Of a stretch of 64,000 bases of DNA, positions 61,611-64,000 are shown piece after piece. A program made the position numbers and the translations under genes. Source of the DNA: Actinomadura rubteroloni (GTDB taxonomy: Bacteria > Actinomycetota > Actinomycetes > Streptosporangiales > Streptosporangiaceae); the NCBI RefSeq assembly GCF_002911665.1, contig NZ_MTBP01000002.1, forward strand, positions 1,364,001 through 1,428,000. Reading direction: 5' to 3'. How positions within the stretch are numbered: the stretch's first letter is position 1; each line of letters opens with the position of its first letter. The notes beneath the pieces are model-generated. The model made no database searches and was not told where the DNA came from. It was given only the letters and a program-made list of their open reading frames with translations.

Positions 61611-61661
61611 CGAGCAAGGGCGCTTCGCCACTGACGCCCTGGCTGCGTCGGTCTACTAGTG

Positions 61662-61707
61662 AGAAGCCGTGCCGGTCGTCCACGGGTGGGCGGCCGGCAC
61701 GGCTTCT
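61662..61707. terminator. Terminator hairpin between array 2 and the DUF397 gene
   Basis: AGAAGCCGTGCCGG (61662-61675) is exactly complementary to CCGGCACGGCTTCT (61694-61707), followed by TTG. It probably ends the array 2 transcript and perhaps also the convergent DUF397 transcript. Confidence 0.75.
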
Positions 61708-61781
61708 TTGATCGTGGACAGGACACGAACACGCCGGTCTCTGTCCCGTCTCTCCTTGGGAGGGCTTGGGAGATGGTCGGG

Positions 61782-61976
61782 TTAGACGGTGTCGTTGCGG
61801 AGGGCGTGAATCAGCGCGGCGAACTCGGCGCGGCCGAGGGACAGGCGCGGACCTTCGGGGTCCTTTGAGTCACGGACGCCGACCACCGGAAACAGGTCCG
61901 CAACTTCCACGCACTGCCCGCCGTCAGCGCTGCTGTGGGACGACTTGCGCCACCTGGCGCGCGTTGAGTCGGTCAT
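61782..61976 (-). CDS. DUF397-domain small protein
   Basis: The 64-residue protein matches DUF397: WRKSSHSSADGGQCVEVADL...VGVRDSKDPEGPRLSLGRAEFAALIHALRN. DUF397 proteins pair with XRE-DUF5753 regulators (BldB/WhiJ-like systems) across actinomycetes, probably as a regulator-partner or toxin-antitoxin-like couple. It overlaps the XRE gene by 53 bp. Confidence 0.9.
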   Translation of the reverse strand: MTDSTRARWRKSSHSSADGGQCVEVADLFPVVGVRDSKDPEGPRLSLGRAEFAALIHALRNDTV

Positions 61977-62802
61977 CGTAGCTGCTCTCCATCAGGGACG
62001 TGATCAGGTCGATGCTCGCCGAGGTCGTCAGGGCTACATTCCTGACCAGCTCGAACCGTTCGGAAAAGGAGGCTACCGCCTGCGGGTCCTGAATGTAGGA
62101 GCCGTAGCCGCCCGACTCTATGTAGGCGGCATCGGAAGGTCCCGTGAGTGTCGTGAACGATCCCGCGAGTCCTTCGTGGTAGCCGATGTTCTCGGGCACT
62201 ACCTGGATGTGAACTTTGGGCCGCTGGCACATTTCCAGCAGGTAGGCCCACTGCGCCCGCATCACATCGGGCGGGGCGACCATCGCACGGAGCGCGCGTT
62301 CCTCGTGGACGATCCAGAGCCGGGGCGGGTCATCCCTGCCCAGCACCCGCGCCTGGCGCTCCATGCGCTGCACCACCCGGGTCTCGATCTCCGCCGCCGT
62401 GCGCTGCTCTGACGTGTAGATGGCGCGGATGAAGTCCTCGGTCTGGAGGATCCCGGCGATCATCAGCGCTTCGTAACTGCGGATGAGCGCCGCCCGCACC
62501 TCGTGCTGGGAGTATTCCGCAAACCCCGGCACGGTCCGTACGGGTCCGGGACGCTCCATCGCCTCCTGAATGTCCCGAAATAGGCGATCGGTGTTCCAGT
62601 AGGTATCGCAGTCTTCGGCGAACTTGAACGAGGGCCGCTCGGCGCCCGTCTCGACCTGCCAGATCCACGTACCGGTGTAGCCCATCGCGGCGGCGAGGGC
62701 GTCCATCGAAAGGCCCGCCGCGGTCCGTCTTCCGCGGAGCTGCTGCGCGTACAGCGTGGGCAGATCGTGCGGATATATGGGCGGGGACGTACGGCGCGCC
62801 AT
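61924..62802 (-). CDS. XRE-family regulator with DUF5753 domain
   Basis: The 292-residue protein has an N-terminal helix-turn-helix (LRGRRTAAGLSMDALAAAMGYTGTWIWQVETG, about 20-75) and a DUF5753 region with RSYEALMIAGILQTEDFIRAIY, VVQRMERQARVL and LLEMCQRPKVHIQVVPENIGYHEGLAGSFTTL. It is a WhiJ-like regulator partnered by the overlapping DUF397 gene. ATG at 62802 has GGGAGGTG upstream. One of many such pairs typical of these genomes; placement near CRISPR may be incidental. Confidence 0.92.
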   Translation of the reverse strand: MARRTSPPIYPHDLPTLYAQQLRGRRTAAGLSMDALAAAMGYTGTWIWQVETGAERPSFKFAEDCDTYWNTDRLFRDIQEAMERPGPVRTVPGFAEYSQHEVRAALIRSYEALMIAGILQTEDFIRAIYTSEQRTAAEIETRVVQRMERQARVLGRDDPPRLWIVHEERALRAMVAPPDVMRAQWAYLLEMCQRPKVHIQVVPENIGYHEGLAGSFTTLTGPSDAAYIESGGYGSYIQDPQAVASFSERFELVRNVALTTSASIDLITSLMESSYDDRLNARQVAQVVPQQR

Positions 62803-62960
62803 CTGGCGGACACCTCCCGGGGGACGTCTTCGGCAAGGGAACCGCAAGTCGGAGGGGACCGTGCGTGCCTTGCCCGATGCTCAAGGCTGCTTTGTAGCCG
62901 AGCCTATGCCGTCCGTCACAGACTCGTGGGCACTTCACCGAACGCAGGAAAGGGCATCCC

Positions 62961-63371
62961 ATGAGCCTCGAAAAGCCTTGTGACGGCGGCGCGGGCGACA
63001 GCGCCCGAAATGGTCGCCCTCGCCGACTGACGACCGATATGGCGATGGTGCGGTTGGGGGTGCTGGACCAGGCCGCGCACGACGCCCACCGGATGACGAC
63101 CGAGGTCACGTCCGTGGACGGCGGCCAGAATCACTACGTGCGTCTGGACCGTCCCGGTCGGGCTCCCGCGCGGGTGTTCTGCGCGCCCCGCGCCGAGGAC
63201 TCCGATCGCCCCTGGCTCTACGGCGATGGCGACGGCGACGGCGGCGTGTGGATCGCCGACGCGTCCGGCGGCGCGGGTGTCACTGCCGCGCTCGCGTGGC
63301 TGAAGGGCAAGGCCGACGCGCAGGCCGATGAGCAGGCCGATCAGCAGGCTGGCGAGCAGGCCCGGATGTGA
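62961..63371 (+). CDS. Protein of unknown function, possibly an anti-sigma-like or DUF397-associated protein
   Basis: The 136-residue product is not recognised. It shows a mixed alpha/beta middle (MVRLGVLDQAAHDAHRMTTEVTSVDGGQNHYVRLDRPGRAPARVFCAPR), an acidic GDGDGDGG stretch and an Ala/Gln/Asp tail (ADAQADEQADQQAGEQARM). AGGAAAGGG lies before ATG 62961, supporting expression. It is divergent from the XRE gene; similar small genes often flank such pairs. The anti-sigma suggestion is only a guess from context. Confidence 0.5.
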   Translation: MSLEKPCDGGAGDSARNGRPRRLTTDMAMVRLGVLDQAAHDAHRMTTEVTSVDGGQNHYVRLDRPGRAPARVFCAPRAEDSDRPWLYGDGDGDGGVWIADASGGAGVTAALAWLKGKADAQADEQADQQAGEQARM

Positions 63372-63377
63372 TCGGCG

Positions 63378-63629
63378 ATGTGGCCGCATCGACGCCGCCG
63401 CAATCCCGGCAGGCACTCGGCCGCAGGACTGCGGCAGCGCGAACAGGCACGCGACGAGCCGCAACAGCGTCCCGCCTACCCGCAGCGTCCGGCGCCGGCG
63501 CCGCTTCCGGCGCAACGCCCGGCACCGCTCCCGGCCCAGGGGGAACTGCCGTACGGGCAACCGCCGCGCGGGTCGTACGGGTCGTACGACCCGTGGTGGG
63601 AGCAGTCGGCCGGACGATCGCGGCGATGA
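63378..63629 (+). CDS. Short Pro/Arg/Gln-rich disordered protein
   Basis: The 83-residue frame starts 6 bp after the previous stop and would encode a low-complexity product with PAPAPLPAQRPAPLPAQ and GSYGSYDPWWEQSAGRS. Translational linkage to the gene before it is plausible. Composition-driven open frames are common at this GC content, so the call is tentative. Confidence 0.35.
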   Translation: MWPHRRRRNPGRHSAAGLRQREQARDEPQQRPAYPQRPAPAPLPAQRPAPLPAQGELPYGQPPRGSYGSYDPWWEQSAGRSRR

Positions 63630-63790
63630 GCGCACCGCGCGGGTCTTGCGGCCAGTGGTGAACGCCGGGGCGAGACGGACCGTTCGGGGAGGGCGGTCCG
63701 CCGGACCCGACCGGTGACCCGCCCTGCCAAAGCCCGCACAGGCACCAGCCATCCACAACAACACCCATCGAGAACCGGAACCTGACGACC

Positions 63791-64000
63791 ATGACCAAGA
63801 AGCCCGAAGAGCCGCAGCAGCCGACCCTCTACACCCCGGCCGAAGTCGCGAACTTCTTCCGCGTCGATCCCAAGACCGTCACCCGCTGGGCGCGGACCGG
63901 GACGCTGAACCCCGTCACCCTGCCGTCCGGCCACCGCCGCTACCACGCCTCGGAGATCCACCGCCTCCTCCAGATCGGTAACGCCGCCGCGCACACCACC
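63791..64000 (+). CDS. BldC-like MerR-type DNA-binding protein, C-terminus missing
   Basis: The visible 70 residues contain LYTPAEVANFFRVDPKTVTRWARTGTLNPVTLPSGHRRYHASEIHRLL, the winged helix of BldC-type single-domain regulators, preceded by a short charged tail. BldC itself is about 68 residues, so little may be missing. ATG at 63791. The frame remains open at the window edge. Confidence 0.85.
   Translation, partial: MTKKPEEPQQPTLYTPAEVANFFRVDPKTVTRWARTGTLNPVTLPSGHRRYHASEIHRLLQIGNAAAHTT

Overview
The window is chromosomal DNA of a high-GC actinomycete. Coding bias is strongly G/C at third positions, GTG starts are common, GTGA/ATGA stop-start overlaps are frequent, and families typical of actinomycetes occur (XRE-DUF5753/DUF397 pair, BldC-like protein, LAL and PucR regulators, StrR-type regulators). 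An Actinomadura/Streptosporangiales-type host fits, but the genus cannot be fixed from the sequence alone.

Positions 1-15.2 kb hold ordinary housekeeping and catabolic genes: a TetR/FAD-monooxygenase divergon, a LOG-family protein, dapE and dapD (lysine/diaminopimelate), a lysozyme-like wall protein, an XRE-cupin regulator facing an NCS1 permease plus hydantoin-racemase operon, a secreted CocE-type hydrolase, PucR- and MerR-type regulators, an SCP2 protein and a CPA2 antiporter.

Positions 15.2-51.0 kb form a glycopeptide/ramoplanin-type accessory locus. It encodes 3,5-dihydroxyphenylglycine (dpgA-D) and 4-hydroxyphenylglycine synthesis (two hmaS copies, hmo, hpgT). It also supplies chorismate-derived precursor (DAHP synthase, AroH chorismate mutase, prephenate dehydrogenase). 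Further genes are a flavin halogenase, an MbtH protein, an alpha/beta hydrolase, an MsbA-like exporter and two lipoprotein/adaptor/ATPase/permease export systems. Regulation comes from a LAL protein, three StrR-type proteins and a two-component system. Four GTCCAA-(17 or 18)-TTGGAC boxes of the StrR/Bbr type lie between genes. No NRPS module, Oxy P450 or glycosyltransferase is present, although both flanks are recognisable. Five genes of the locus carry a TTA codon near the start. Directly upstream of hmaS lies a 76-nt class-I-shaped tRNA with a UAA anticodon, whereas the normal bacterial UUA-reading tRNA-Leu has a long variable arm. This pairing is the most unusual thing in the window.

Positions 51.1-61.7 kb are a type I-G (formerly I-U) CRISPR-Cas locus: cas3, csx17, csb1 (cas7) and csb2 (cas5-cas6), flanked by two outward-pointing arrays with 17 and 20 repeats. 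The arrays have homologous 129-nt leaders. Their repeats are identical except in the six-nucleotide loop of the hairpin. No cas1, cas2 or cas4 is seen. The last 2.3 kb carry an XRE-DUF5753/DUF397 pair, two proteins of unknown function and a truncated BldC-like gene.

Working model: the 15-51 kb block makes, activates or exports Hpg/Dpg building blocks and a halogenated peptide whose assembly line is encoded elsewhere. Expression would be gated by StrR proteins and by UUA decoding.
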